This document shows positions 56,125-64,000 of a DNA stretch of 64,000 nucleotides, piece by piece. The position numbers were made by a program, and so were the translations under genes. Within the stretch, counting starts at the first letter, position 1, and each line of letters begins with the position of its first letter. The stretch spans positions 3,950,001 through 4,014,000 of the forward strand of contig NZ_CP077091.1 in the NCBI RefSeq assembly GCF_014268595.2, given 5' to 3'. Source of the stretch: Pseudomonas hamedanensis (GTDB taxonomy: Bacteria; Pseudomonadota; Gammaproteobacteria; Pseudomonadales; Pseudomonadaceae). The notes under the pieces were generated by a model. It did not search any database. It saw nothing but the letters and a program-made list of their open reading frames with translations, and had not been told where the DNA came from.

Positions 56125-58926
56125 ATGAGCCAAGCCCCCCTCGTCCTGGTGGACGGTTCGTCTTACCTGTATCGCGCCTTTCACGCGCTGCCACCGCTGA
56201 CCACGTCCAAAGGCCTGCCGACCGGCGCGGTCAAAGGCGTGTTGAACATGCTCAAGAGTCTGCGCAAGCAGTACCCGGACAGCCCGTTCGCCGTGGTGTT
56301 CGACGCCAAGGGCGGGACGTTTCGCGATGAGATGTACGCCGAATACAAAGCCAACCGCCCGAGCATGCCCGATGACATGCGTGTGCAGATCGAGCCGCTG
56401 CACCAGAGCGTGATCGCCCTCGGCTTCCCGCTGCTGTGCGTGGACGGCGTCGAGGCCGACGACGTGATCGGCACCCTCGCCCGCAGCAGCGCGGCGGCGG
56501 ATCGCCCGGTGATCATCTCCACCGGCGACAAGGACATGGCGCAACTGGTCGACGGCCACATTACCTTGGTCAACACCATGTCCGGTAGCTCGATGGATGT
56601 GGAGGGCGTGAAGGAGAAATTCGGCGTCGCACCGGAGCAGATCATCGATTATCTGGCGCTGATGGGCGATTCCTCCGACAACATCCCGGGCGTGCCGGGC
56701 ATTGGCCCGAAGACCGCATCCGGCCTGCTGGTTGGCGTCAATGGTGGTCTGACCGAGCTGTACGCCAACCTCGACATCGTGCCGACCCTGCCGATTCGCG
56801 GCGCTAAAACCCTGCCGGCCAAGCTCGAAGAGCACAAAGAGATGGCCTTCCTCTCCTATCAACTGGCAACCATCAAAATCGACGTGCCGCTGGACATCGG
56901 TCTCGATGATTTGCAGATGGGTCCAGAAGATCCGGCCAAACTCTACGAGCTGTACTCCCTGCTGGAATTCAAGAGCTGGTTGAACGACCTTGATCGTGAC
57001 GCCAAGCGCCTGGAACTGAGCGCGGCTGTCGAGCCTGCGCCGGCCGCCGATCTGTTCAGCACGCCAGAAGCCGAAGCGCCTGCCCCCGCTCAAGCCGCGT
57101 ACGAAACCATCCTCGATCAGGCACGCTTCGACGCCTGGCTGGAAAAACTGCGTAACGCCAGACTCTTCGCCTTCGACACCGAAACCACCGGCATCGACGC
57201 GCAGCAGGCGCAACTGGTCGGTCTATCGTTCGCCGTGCAGGCCAACGAAGCCGCCTACATCCCGCTGACCCACTCCTACATTGGCGTGCCTGAGCAACTG
57301 GATCGCGACACCGTGCTGCGCGCACTCAAACCGATTCTCGAAGACCCGAACAAACTCAAGGTCGGCCAGCACGCCAAGTTTGACATGAATATTCTGGCCA
57401 ACTGCGCCATCGGCGGCGATCAGAACGACGGCATCACCGTGCGCGGCATCGCCTTCGATACGATGCTTGAATCCTATGTGCTCAACTCCACCGCGACCCG
57501 TCATGACATGGACAGCCTCGCGCAGAAATACCTCGACCACACCACGGTGAGTTTCCAGGACATCGCCGGCAAAGGCGCCAAGCAGCTCACCTTTGACCAG
57601 ATAGCCCTGGAACAGGCCGGGCCGTATGCCGCCGAAGACGCCGATATCACCCTGCGTCTGCACCAGACTCTGTTTGACAAGCTCAGCGCCATCCCGAGCC
57701 TGGCGAGCGTGCTGACCGACATCGAGATTCCGCTGGTGCCGGTGCTGGCTCGTATTGAACGCCAGGGCGCGTTCGTCGATGCCGAACTGCTGGGCATCCA
57801 GAGCATCGAGCTGGGCAACAAGATGGTCGCGCTGGAGCGTGAAGCGTTCGAGATCGCCGGGGAAGAATTCAACCTCGGCTCGCCCAAGCAGTTGGGGGTG
57901 ATTCTCTACGAAAAACTTGGCCTGCCGGTGCTGAAGAAAACCGCCAAGGGCCAGCCATCCACCGCCGAAGAAGTGCTGGCGAAGCTTGCCGAGGACGATC
58001 ACCGCTTGCCGAAGGTGCTGATGGAGCACCGCTCGATGAGCAAGCTGAAAAGCACCTACACCGACCGCCTGCCGGAGCAGATCAACCCGCGCACCGGGCG
58101 CATCCACACCTCGTATCATCAAGCCGTCGCCTCGACCGGGCGCCTGTCCTCCAGCGATCCGAACCTGCAGAACATTCCGGTGCGCACCGCTGAAGGCCGA
58201 CGTATTCGTCAGGCTTTCATCGCCCCCAAGGGCTACAAACTGCTGGCGGCGGACTATTCGCAGATCGAACTGCGGATCATGGCGCATCTGTCCAAAGACG
58301 AAGGTTTGATGAACGCCTTCCGCCACAACCTCGACGTGCACACCGCCACCGCGGCGGAAGTGTTCAAGGTCGAGCTCGACCAAGTGACCTCCGACCAGCG
58401 CCGCAGCGCCAAGGCGATCAACTTCGGGCTGATCTACGGCATGGGTGCGCAGAAGCTCGGCAAGGACATCGGCGTCGACACCAAGACCGCCAAGGCTTAC
58501 ATCGACACTTATTTCGCCCGTTATCCGGGGGTTCGCGAGTACATGGACCGCACCCGCGCGCAAGCGGCGGATCAGGGTTACGTCGAAACGTTCTTCGGTC
58601 GCCGCCTGTACTTGCCGGAGATCAATTCGAACAAGCCACAGGAACGCGCCGCTGCTGAACGCACAGCGATCAATGCGCCGATGCAGGGCACGGCGGCCGA
58701 CATCATCAAGAAAGCCATGGTGGCTGTGGATAACTGGCTGGCAACGTCCGGGCTGGATGCCCGGGTGATCCTGCAGGTCCACGATGAATTGGTACTGGAG
58801 GTTCGCGAAGATCTGGTCGAGCAGGTCAGTGCCGAAATCCGCGTGCACATGAGCGAGGCGGCGAAGCTGGATGTGCCGTTGCTGGTCGAAGTGGGCGTGG
58901 GCCACAACTGGGATGAGGCTCACTAA
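56125..58926 (+). CDS. polA: DNA polymerase I
   Basis: 933 residues with all three domains. 5' nuclease (1-290): [20 protein letters not shown] and [12 protein letters not shown]. Proofreading exonuclease (about 320-510): [14 protein letters not shown] keeps the metal-binding Asp and Glu. Polymerase (about 550-933): [34 protein letters not shown] and [12 protein letters not shown]. The ATG at 56125 ([12 protein letters not shown]) is the family start; a TTG at 56113 is rejected. Fills gaps in repair and Okazaki processing. Followed by the ersA sRNA, as Spot 42 follows polA in E. coli. Confidence 0.97.
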   Translation: MSQAPLVLVDGSSYLYRAFHALPPLTTSKGLPTGAVKGVLNMLKSLRKQYPDSPFAVVFDAKGGTFRDEMYAEYKANRPSMPDDMRVQIEPLHQSVIALGFPLLCVDGVEADDVIGTLARSSAAADRPVIISTGDKDMAQLVDGHITLVNTMSGSSMDVEGVKEKFGVAPEQIIDYLALMGDSSDNIPGVPGIGPKTASGLLVGVNGGLTELYANLDIVPTLPIRGAKTLPAKLEEHKEMAFLSYQLATIKIDVPLDIGLDDLQMGPEDPAKLYELYSLLEFKSWLNDLDRDAKRLELSAAVEPAPAADLFSTPEAEAPAPAQAAYETILDQARFDAWLEKLRNARLFAFDTETTGIDAQQAQLVGLSFAVQANEAAYIPLTHSYIGVPEQLDRDTVLRALKPILEDPNKLKVGQHAKFDMNILANCAIGGDQNDGITVRGIAFDTMLESYVLNSTATRHDMDSLAQKYLDHTTVSFQDIAGKGAKQLTFDQIALEQAGPYAAEDADITLRLHQTLFDKLSAIPSLASVLTDIEIPLVPVLARIERQGAFVDAELLGIQSIELGNKMVALEREAFEIAGEEFNLGSPKQLGVILYEKLGLPVLKKTAKGQPSTAEEVLAKLAEDDHRLPKVLMEHRSMSKLKSTYTDRLPEQINPRTGRIHTSYHQAVASTGRLSSSDPNLQNIPVRTAEGRRIRQAFIAPKGYKLLAADYSQIELRIMAHLSKDEGLMNAFRHNLDVHTATAAEVFKVELDQVTSDQRRSAKAINFGLIYGMGAQKLGKDIGVDTKTAKAYIDTYFARYPGVREYMDRTRAQAADQGYVETFFGRRLYLPEINSNKPQERAAAERTAINAPMQGTAADIIKKAMVAVDNWLATSGLDARVILQVHDELVLEVREDLVEQVSAEIRVHMSEAAKLDVPLLVEVGVGHNWDEAH

Positions 58927-58940
58927 GCCCTTTGAGGCCC

Positions 58941-58971
58941 GTGTTGCCGCGAGGTCGCGTCGCGGCAGCAC
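58941..58971 (+). terminator. Hairpin after polA
   Basis: GTGTTGCCGCGA / TCGCGGCAGCAC, 12 bp with one G-U pair and a seven-base loop, 14 bases after the polA stop. No T tract follows, so it may be a 3'-end stabiliser rather than a terminator. Confidence 0.45.
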
Positions 58972-59034
58972 AGGCAAAATCAGCTTAGTCCGAAACGCGC
59001 TAGAACTTATTCCCAAGCTTTTCGAAAAAAATCT

Positions 59035-59062
59035 GAACTAATCTGCCAACCGAACACTCAGA
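59035..59062 (+). promoter_or_regulatory. AlgU (sigma-22) type promoter of ersA
   Basis: GAACTA (59035-59040), 17 bases, then TCAGA (59058-59062). This is close to the AlgU consensus GAACTT-N16/17-TCTGA, and P. aeruginosa ersA is known to depend on sigma-22. A better GAACTT lies at 59003-59008 but has no -10 at the right distance. Confidence 0.6.
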
Positions 59063-59068
59063 GGTACT

Positions 59069-59198
59069 GAATGGCTGGTGAAGCCCTTCGATGCTCCTAT
59101 GTTGTGTTAAGTGTTGGCAGATATCTGAACCCCGCCCTAGCGGTTCGGAACTTGAACCCCGGAATTCTCCCTCCCCAATGAATCCCGGGGCTTTTTTT
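59069..59198 (+). ncRNA. ersA: Small regulatory RNA ErsA
   Basis: An RNA of about 130 bases predicted between polA and engB, the known site of P. aeruginosa ErsA (about 132 nt). It ends in an intrinsic terminator: CCCCGG (59157-59162) with CCGGGG (59185-59190), an inner ATTC/GAAT stem and seven Ts. The loop is a C-rich TCCCTCCCC stretch, suited to pair with ribosome sites. A second hairpin has arms GAACC (59127) and GGTTC (59142). In P. aeruginosa ErsA acts with Hfq on envelope and virulence mRNAs. The 5' end is inferred from the promoter. Confidence 0.75.
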
Positions 59199-59207
59199 GC
59201 CTGCGAT

Positions 59208-59852
59208 TTACTCCGCAGGCAATTCAGCGCCCTTGTCAGCCAGCTCCATCCAGCCCGCCAAGACAGTGTAGGCCTCTTCCAGGCCCATGCGTTTTGGCGC
59301 AGAAAACAGCTGGATCGTCACGAGATCACCCCAACCCTTGCGAATTTCCGCCTGCACTTTGAGCAGGGTGTTCTTGGCTGCGCCGTAGGTCAGCTTGTCA
59401 GCCTTGGTCAGCAGGATATGCATCGGCATGCCGGCAGCCACGGCCCAATCGAGCATCAGCAGGTCGAAGTCGGTCATTGGATGGCGGATGTCCATCATCA
59501 GAATCAGACCTTTCAAACTCTCGCGGCCACCCAGATAAGCCTCAAGGTGACGCTGCCAGTGTTGCTTGAGCGGGATCGGTACTTTTGCGTAACCGTAGCC
59601 CGGCAGGTCGACCAGACGCCGATCATCGTCTAGCTTGAAGAAGTTCAACAGCTGTGTGCGACCCGGGGTTTTCGAGGTACGCGCAAGGCTGGCATGCGTC
59701 AGGGTGTTCAATGCGCTCGACTTGCCGGCGTTGGAACGACCGGCGAAAGCCACTTCGAAGCCTTCGTCGTCAGGGCATTGATCGACTTTGGCGGCACTGA
59801 GCATGAACGTGGACTGTTGGCACAGGCCGAGGATGGGATTCTTGAGTTGCAT
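59208..59852 (-). CDS. engB: Ribosome biogenesis GTPase EngB (YsxC/YihA)
   Basis: 214 residues. G1 [16 protein letters not shown]2 region [15 protein letters not shown]3 [12 protein letters not shown]4 [10 protein letters not shown]. Needed for large-subunit assembly in most bacteria. The ATG at 59852 ([20 protein letters not shown]) is the family start; the frame is open upstream to 59978. Its stop lies 10 bases from the ersA terminator T tract, so the two transcripts converge. Confidence 0.94.
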   Translation of the reverse strand: MQLKNPILGLCQQSTFMLSAAKVDQCPDDEGFEVAFAGRSNAGKSSALNTLTHASLARTSKTPGRTQLLNFFKLDDDRRLVDLPGYGYAKVPIPLKQHWQRHLEAYLGGRESLKGLILMMDIRHPMTDFDLLMLDWAVAAGMPMHILLTKADKLTYGAAKNTLLKVQAEIRKGWGDLVTIQLFSAPKRMGLEEAYTVLAGWMELADKGAELPAE

Positions 59853-59925
59853 GGGATTTCCGATGTGGGCGGCGCCGGGATTGGGCGCGGAACGCGGTGT
59901 CGCTTCCGTTTCAGTGACGCCAGTA

Positions 59926-59931
59926 TATAAT
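59926..59931 (+). promoter_or_regulatory. Promoter -10 element before the cytochrome genes
   Basis: A perfect TATAAT at 59926-59931 in the gap between divergent engB and the cytochrome gene, with a weak TTCCG-type -35 around 59904. It would give a leader of about 105 bases. Confidence 0.5.
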
Positions 59932-60043
59932 GCCGCAGATTTTGTGTGTGCTTTGTCCCAGCGAAGGATGAAGTTCACGAGAGCGACAGACTTTGATTGC
60001 GCATTAGAACGCAGAACGCTCTCAACCCTGAAAAGGTCGTTTT

Positions 60044-60349
60044 ATGACGAAATGGCTGCTGGCTGCCGGAGTCTTGATGCCGCTTTACAGCGCACAGGCT
60101 ACACAGGATCCGGAAGCTGTGTACAACCGTGTTTGTGGTGCCTGTCATTCCGGCCAACTACCCATGGCGCCCGAAAGAGGCGATCAGGAAGCTTGGACGC
60201 CGAGGTTGGCGAAAGGTATGGGGACGCTGGTGCAACACGTGACCCAGGGTTTCAAGGCGATGCCGCCGCGTGGTTTGTGCATGGACTGCAGTGCCGAGGA
60301 TTACCAGGCCATCATCCTGTGGATGAGCGAGAGTAAACCCGGTCCATAA
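60044..60349 (+). CDS. Cytochrome c5-like small c-type cytochrome
   Basis: 101 residues. Signal peptide MTKWLLAAGVLMPLYSAQA, haem site VYNRVCGACHSGQL, probable Met ligand in FKAMPPRG, and a CMDC pair near the C-terminus that matches the disulphide of cytochromes c5. A periplasmic electron carrier. The downstream cytochrome c4 gene starts 30 bases away, so the two are probably cotranscribed. Confidence 0.88.
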   Translation: MTKWLLAAGVLMPLYSAQATQDPEAVYNRVCGACHSGQLPMAPERGDQEAWTPRLAKGMGTLVQHVTQGFKAMPPRGLCMDCSAEDYQAIILWMSESKPGP

Positions 60350-60379
60350 CTTAACCCTTAGCCGTAGTTGGATTAGCTG

Positions 60380-60991
60380 ATGAACAAATTGATCGTGAGT
60401 CTGCTGTTGACCGTGGGAATTTCAGGCTTCGCCCATGCTGCCGGCGATGCCGCAGCAGGCCAGGCGAAAGCCGCCGTTTGCGGGGCCTGCCATGGCCCGG
60501 ACGGCAACAGCATGGCACCAAACTTTCCGAAACTGGCGGGCCAGGGTGAGCGCTATCTGAACAAGCAACTGCACGACATCAAGTCGGGCAAGCGCGTCGT
60601 TCTGGAAATGACCGGCCTGCTGACCAACCTGAACGATCAGGATCTGGCCGACATGTCCGCCTGGTTCGCCAGCCAGAAAGGCAGCGTTGGCGCCGCCGAT
60701 CCGAAGATCGTCGCACGCGGTGAAGCGTTGTTCCGTGGCGGCAACCTGGAAAAAGGCCTGCCAGCCTGCACCGGCTGCCATTCGCCGAATGGTGCCGGCA
60801 ACGCCGCCGCCGGGTTCCCGCACCTGGGTGGCCAGCACGCTCAATACATCGCCAAACAGCTGACCGACTTCCGCAAGGAAGAGGCCGGACGCAGCAACGA
60901 TGGCGACGCGATGACCATGCGCACCATTGCACGCAAGCTGAGCGATGAAGACATCGCTGCCGTTTCCAGCTATATCCAGGGCTTGCACTAA
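60380..60991 (+). CDS. cc4: Cytochrome c4 (di-haem)
   Basis: 203 residues. Signal peptide MNKLIVSLLLTVGISGFAHA, then two similar cytochrome domains: VCGACHGPDGNSMAP and ACTGCHSPNGAGNAAA, with Met ligands in LEMTGLLTNL and DAMTMRTIA. A periplasmic or membrane-loose carrier that feeds terminal oxidases. P. aeruginosa calls it cc4 (PA5490). Followed by a terminator. Confidence 0.93.
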   Translation: MNKLIVSLLLTVGISGFAHAAGDAAAGQAKAAVCGACHGPDGNSMAPNFPKLAGQGERYLNKQLHDIKSGKRVVLEMTGLLTNLNDQDLADMSAWFASQKGSVGAADPKIVARGEALFRGGNLEKGLPACTGCHSPNGAGNAAAGFPHLGGQHAQYIAKQLTDFRKEEAGRSNDGDAMTMRTIARKLSDEDIAAVSSYIQGLH

Positions 60992-61066
60992 GGCCTTGAT
61001 TTCGAGCGTTGAACGCGGCGCGCAACGCCTGCCACGTTAACGCTCGATTAATCCTTCACAGCAAGT

Positions 61067-61098
61067 ATAAAAAGGGTGGCTTTGGCCGCCCTTTTTTG
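61067..61098 (+). terminator. Intrinsic terminator after cytochrome c4
   Basis: AAAAGGG-T-GGC / GCC-G-CCCTTTT stem with a TTTG loop and six Ts (61072-61097). Confidence 0.9.
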
Positions 61099-61190
61099 TG
61101 GCCGCTGCCGTTACACTACAGCACTCATGCCCGCCAGGATCTGTCCCGAACAACCCGCGCGAGGCGACCCAAATTGTCCAGGAGTAAAGC

Positions 61191-61832
61191 ATGCGTAATC
61201 TGATCATCAGCGCCGCCCTCGTCGCTGCCAGCCTGTTCGGCGTGACCGCCCAGGCCGCTGAAGCCCCTGCCGCCCCTTATGTTGAACTGGCTAACCCGGT
61301 CCCGGTTGCGGTGCCTGGCAAAATCGAAGTGGTCGAGCTGTTCTGGTACGGCTGCCCGCATTGCTACGCCTTTGAACCAGTGATCAATCCTTGGGTTGAA
61401 AAGCTGCCGTCCGATGTCAACTTCGTGCGCATTCCCGCCATGTTCGGTGGCCCGTGGGACGCTCACGGCCAGATGTTCCTGACTCTGGAAGCCATGGGTG
61501 TCGAGCACGAGGTTCACAACGCCGTGTTCAACGCCATTCAGAAAGAACACAAAAAGCTTACCGACAAAAACGACATGGCTGACTTCCTCGCCACTCAGGG
61601 CGTGGACAAGGACAAATTCCTCGCCACCTTCGACTCGTTCGCCATCAAGGGCCAGATCGTCAAGGCTCGCGAGCTGGCCAAGAAGTATGAAATCACTGGC
61701 GTGCCAACCATGATCGTCAACGGTAAGTACCGCTTCGACATCGGCTCCGCCGGCGGCGCCGAACAAGCGGTGAAGCTGGCCGACCAACTGGTCGCCAAAG
61801 AGCGTGCCGCCACCAAGGCCGCTGCCAACTAA
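61191..61832 (+). CDS. dsbA: Thiol:disulphide interchange protein DsbA
   Basis: 213 residues. Signal peptide MRNLIISAALVAASLFGVTA ending QA. The active site is WYGCPHCYAF (C55, C58) with the cis-Pro loop TGVPTMIVNGKYR. It forms disulphides in exported proteins, and c-type cytochrome maturation nearby depends on this periplasmic thiol chemistry. Its own ribosome site (CAGGAG) precedes the ATG. Confidence 0.95.
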   Translation: MRNLIISAALVAASLFGVTAQAAEAPAAPYVELANPVPVAVPGKIEVVELFWYGCPHCYAFEPVINPWVEKLPSDVNFVRIPAMFGGPWDAHGQMFLTLEAMGVEHEVHNAVFNAIQKEHKKLTDKNDMADFLATQGVDKDKFLATFDSFAIKGQIVKARELAKKYEITGVPTMIVNGKYRFDIGSAGGAEQAVKLADQLVAKERAATKAAAN

Positions 61833-61846
61833 GCGCGGCAACCGCC

Positions 61847-62725
61847 ATGCGCCGCTGGAAGTCCGAACGCATCGTTGGCCTGCATGATCCGCAGGTCAAC
61901 GAGCATCACCTGGCATCGACGGGCTTGCCCGCGGATCAGCGTCTGCGCCTGCTCAGCTTCAACATCCAGGTCGGCATCAGCACCGAGCGCTATCGGCATT
62001 ACCTGACCCGCAGCTGGCAGCATTTGCTGCCGCACACCGGGCGCTCGGGCAATCTGCAGAAGATCGGCGACCTGCTCGGCGACTTCGATCTGGTCGCCCT
62101 GCAGGAAGCCGATGGCGGCAGCCTGCGTTCAGGCTACGTCAATCAGGTCGAACACCTGGCCCACCTCGGCGCCTTCCCCTACTGGTATCAACAACTCAAT
62201 CGCAACCTCGGCCGGCTGGCCCAGCACAGCAATGGCGTGCTCAGCCGTCTGAAGCCGTGGGCGATCGAAGATCACCCGCTGCCCGGCCCGAAAGGACGCG
62301 GCGCGATCCTGCTGCGTTTCGGCGAAGGCCCGGAAGCGTTGGTGGTGGTGATGATGCACCTGGCCCTCGGAGCGCGGACGCGCAGCCTGCAACTGGCCTA
62401 CATCCGCGATTTGATCGGTGGCTATAAACACCAGGTACTGATGGGCGACATGAACACCCATGCCAGCGATCTGCTGGAACAGTCGCCGTTACGCGATCTC
62501 GGCCTGCTGGCCCCGCAGGTGGAAGCGACCTTCCCCAGCTGGCGCCCACAACGTTGCCTTGATCATATTTTGCTCAGCCCGACCCTGACCCTGGAAAAGG
62601 TCGAGGTGCTGGCCCACCCCATTTCCGATCACCTGCCGGTCGCGGTGGAAATTCGTCTGCCGGGTTCGCTCATGGCCGATGCATTGCCCGCGTTGAGCCC
62701 TGCCCCTCGCGGAACCTGTGAATGA
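61847..62725 (+). CDS. Endonuclease/exonuclease/phosphatase (EEP) family protein
   Basis: 292 residues, PA5488-like. EEP motifs in order: LLSFNIQVGIS, VALQEADGGS, VVVMMHLALGART, VLMGDMNTHASD, and LDHILLSPT with ISDHLPVAVEIR at the end. All metal and catalytic residues (Asn, Glu, His, Asp, Asn, Asp-His) are present, so it should be an active Mg-dependent phosphodiesterase/phosphatase. Cytoplasmic; target unknown. Starts 14 bases after dsbA; its TGA overlaps the next ATG. Confidence 0.88.
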   Translation: MRRWKSERIVGLHDPQVNEHHLASTGLPADQRLRLLSFNIQVGISTERYRHYLTRSWQHLLPHTGRSGNLQKIGDLLGDFDLVALQEADGGSLRSGYVNQVEHLAHLGAFPYWYQQLNRNLGRLAQHSNGVLSRLKPWAIEDHPLPGPKGRGAILLRFGEGPEALVVVMMHLALGARTRSLQLAYIRDLIGGYKHQVLMGDMNTHASDLLEQSPLRDLGLLAPQVEATFPSWRPQRCLDHILLSPTLTLEKVEVLAHPISDHLPVAVEIRLPGSLMADALPALSPAPRGTCE

Positions 62726-64000
62726 GCGACGAAGCCCAGCGCTGGAAAGAGAAGTACCTCAAAAGCATCGAACAGCAGGACAAGCTCGAACGACGCTGGG
62801 CCGCCCGGCTCGATCTGCTGCGACGCGGACTGGTGCGCAGTACGCTGGCGGCCGAGGGCACCGACAAAGTCGTCGATCAGTGCATGAAGGAGATGCGCGA
62901 GGTAGTACGCACCGACGACATGGACGCCGGCCTCGCCGCCCTGCTGCCACGCCTGGAAAAAGCCGTGCTCGATTCCGAGCAGCGCCGTGAAACCCGGATC
63001 GATCAGGTCAGCACCGCGCTGACGGCACTGGTCACGCAGTTGCAGTCCTTGCCGCTGCCACGCGAAGTCGCCCAGCCATTGAAGAAGTTCGCCAAGCAAC
63101 TGGACAGCCGCGTCGGTTCGGCACGGGAAATGCCACTGCTGCTCAGCGAATTGAGCGGGCTGCAAGGCAAGGCGTTGAGTCACTTGGAGACGCCAACCGA
63201 ACCGGGGCGTCCGGGGTTGCTACAACGACTGTTCGGCAGCCGCGACAGCGAGGAAATGCCCGCAGTGCCCCCAGACACCGTCGCATCGACGCACGAAGCA
63301 CCTGCGGCACCAGCGCCGGTCACGGTCGAGCCACAAGCGCAATCCACGCCAGTGGCCCCGGCGACTGGCACCGAACCACGGGGCGTAGAACCTGCGCCTG
63401 TAGATGCGGCGACTGCGCCCGTACCCGAGACTCACGCGGAACCGGACGTGGTGGCCTTCGTCCCGCCAACGGTGCCCACCGACGTGGCCCCTGTGGCGAT
63501 TACCGACGAAGCCGCCCTGCCGGCAGTCGACGCCGCCGCCGAGCCGGCTCAAACGCCCGCCACGCCGACCCCTTTCAACCCCGACGAACTGATCCATCCG
63601 GGCGATCCAGCGCCGCTGATCCTCGATAGCCTGCCGCTGCCCGAACCCATCGCCCAAGCGTTGGCGGCGATCGACCCGGAGCAATCGGAACACGACATTC
63701 TGTTCGCCCTCCCGGATTCCCCAGAGCCTTCCTACAGCTCGGTAGCCAGGCACATCGAAGAAACCTTGATCGGCCTGCTGGATGACCTGACGCTGCCCGA
63801 GCGCCATCGCCCGCAAGCCGAGGCCATGCGTGACCGCCTCCAACACGGGTTGAACTGGTACGAACTGATCCCCATCCTCGACGATCTTGCGACGTTGATG
63901 CTGGCGATCACCGACAGCGGCCAGCACGAATTCGAAGCCTATCTGCAACAACTCAACGAGCGCCTCGAAGCGTTCCAGAGCAACCTGCAGGCGGCCAGTG
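62722..64000 (+). CDS. Large protein, N-terminal part; probable diguanylate cyclase of the PA5487/DgcH type (runs off window)
   Basis: 426 residues are visible and no stop is reached. Charged helical N-terminus (MSDEAQRWKEKYLKSIEQQD), a coiled-coil-like region to residue 165, a low-complexity Pro/Ala/Thr/Glu-rich linker (about 175-300), then a helical region (SSVARHIEETLIGLLDDLTL). No GGDEF motif is visible here; the cyclase call rests only on the position after the EEP gene, which matches PA5488-PA5487 from memory. ATG at 62722 overlaps the previous TGA (ATGA). Confidence 0.65.
   Translation, partial: MSDEAQRWKEKYLKSIEQQDKLERRWAARLDLLRRGLVRSTLAAEGTDKVVDQCMKEMREVVRTDDMDAGLAALLPRLEKAVLDSEQRRETRIDQVSTALTALVTQLQSLPLPREVAQPLKKFAKQLDSRVGSAREMPLLLSELSGLQGKALSHLETPTEPGRPGLLQRLFGSRDSEEMPAVPPDTVASTHEAPAAPAPVTVEPQAQSTPVAPATGTEPRGVEPAPVDAATAPVPETHAEPDVVAFVPPTVPTDVAPVAITDEAALPAVDAAAEPAQTPATPTPFNPDELIHPGDPAPLILDSLPLPEPIAQALAAIDPEQSEHDILFALPDSPEPSYSSVARHIEETLIGLLDDLTLPERHRPQAEAMRDRLQHGLNWYELIPILDDLATLMLAITDSGQHEFEAYLQQLNERLEAFQSNLQAAS

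Noticed and set aside
57223..59016. 597-codon open frame on the minus strand inside polA
   Set aside because: Antisense shadow of polA motifs; it would also cross the ersA promoter side without any start signal.
59003..59036. GAACTT (59003) with TCTGA (59032) as the ersA promoter
   Set aside because: The spacer is 23 bases, too long for AlgU; the GAACTA-N17-TCAGA pair downstream fits better.
59091..59633. 180-codon plus-strand frame from the polA-engB gap
   Set aside because: It covers the ersA sRNA and its terminator and then runs antisense to engB; not a gene.

Overview
The window is GC-rich, gene-dense chromosomal DNA from a Pseudomonas, most likely of the P. fluorescens group. The signs are the three-subunit pntAA/pntAB/pntB locus, trpI-trpBA, a caa3 oxidase operon, a metNIQ locus, zur-znuCB/znuA, polA-ersA-engB-cc4-dsbA, and many GTGGGAGCGAGC/GTAGGAGTGAGCC REP palindromes. 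No tRNA, rRNA, prophage, transposase or CRISPR array was found. From memory of reference genomes, the gene order resembles the origin-proximal part of Pseudomonas chromosomes, but dnaA and oriC are not here.

Layout. 1-3.5 kb: glutarate catabolism (CoA-transferase gcdG, cut by the window edge; glutaryl-CoA dehydrogenase gcdH; divergent LysR regulator gcdR). 3.9-8.5 kb: proton-translocating transhydrogenase and an acetyl-CoA hydrolase/CoA-transferase. 8.8-12.4 kb: a DUF1127 protein with a palindrome-rich promoter, then three tandem DUF2388 exported proteins running into a large protein that carries both an HExxH motif and an Lnb-like Cys/His domain. 12.4-15.5 kb: trpBA and divergent trpI. 15.5-21.7 kb: small stress-type and envelope proteins (DUF883, dodecin, two DUF1161 paralogues, OsmC, two paralogous lipoproteins, a zincin lipoprotein), a flavin monooxygenase-like protein and a HAD phosphatase. 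21.7-27.5 kb: gamma-class carbonic anhydrase homologue, oligopeptidase A (prlC), a zinc-ribbon protein, a divergent second M3 peptidase and an exported Cys-phosphatase. 27.7-31.6 kb: a membrane-linked dehydrogenase operon (Tat-exported small subunit, GMC flavoprotein with Cys cluster, tri-haem cytochrome c). 31.6-33.2 kb: an isolated single-EF-hand protein and an SOS-box-preceded radical SAM protein. 33.4-36.6 kb: beta-carbonic anhydrase with a SulP anion transporter, and an unknown protein. 37-45.6 kb: caa3 cytochrome c oxidase subunits with assembly and haem A genes. 45.7-48.3 kb: methionine ABC importer. 48.5-50.7 kb: large catalase. 50.8-54.6 kb: zinc uptake under Zur. 54.7-64 kb: thrB, DUF2782, polA, the sRNA ersA, engB, cytochromes c5-like and c4, dsbA, an EEP-family hydrolase and the N-terminal part of a large protein that continues past the edge.

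Functional themes are respiration and periplasmic redox (transhydrogenase, GMC/cytochrome dehydrogenase, caa3, c4/c5, DsbA), amino acid metabolism (Trp, Met, Thr, glutarate) and stress response (catalase, OsmC, SOS radical SAM protein, ErsA).

The points most worth a second look are: the tandem M3 peptidase that keeps its zinc site but has lost other active-site residues; the DUF2388 triplet coupled to the HExxH/Lnb-like protein; a three-segment alternative RNA fold over the ribosome binding site of the luciferase-like gene; the operator-like palindromes before the DUF1127 gene; and the small dockerin-like EF-hand protein. Most of the window is otherwise ordinary housekeeping DNA; I do not see a clear new defence or mobile system.
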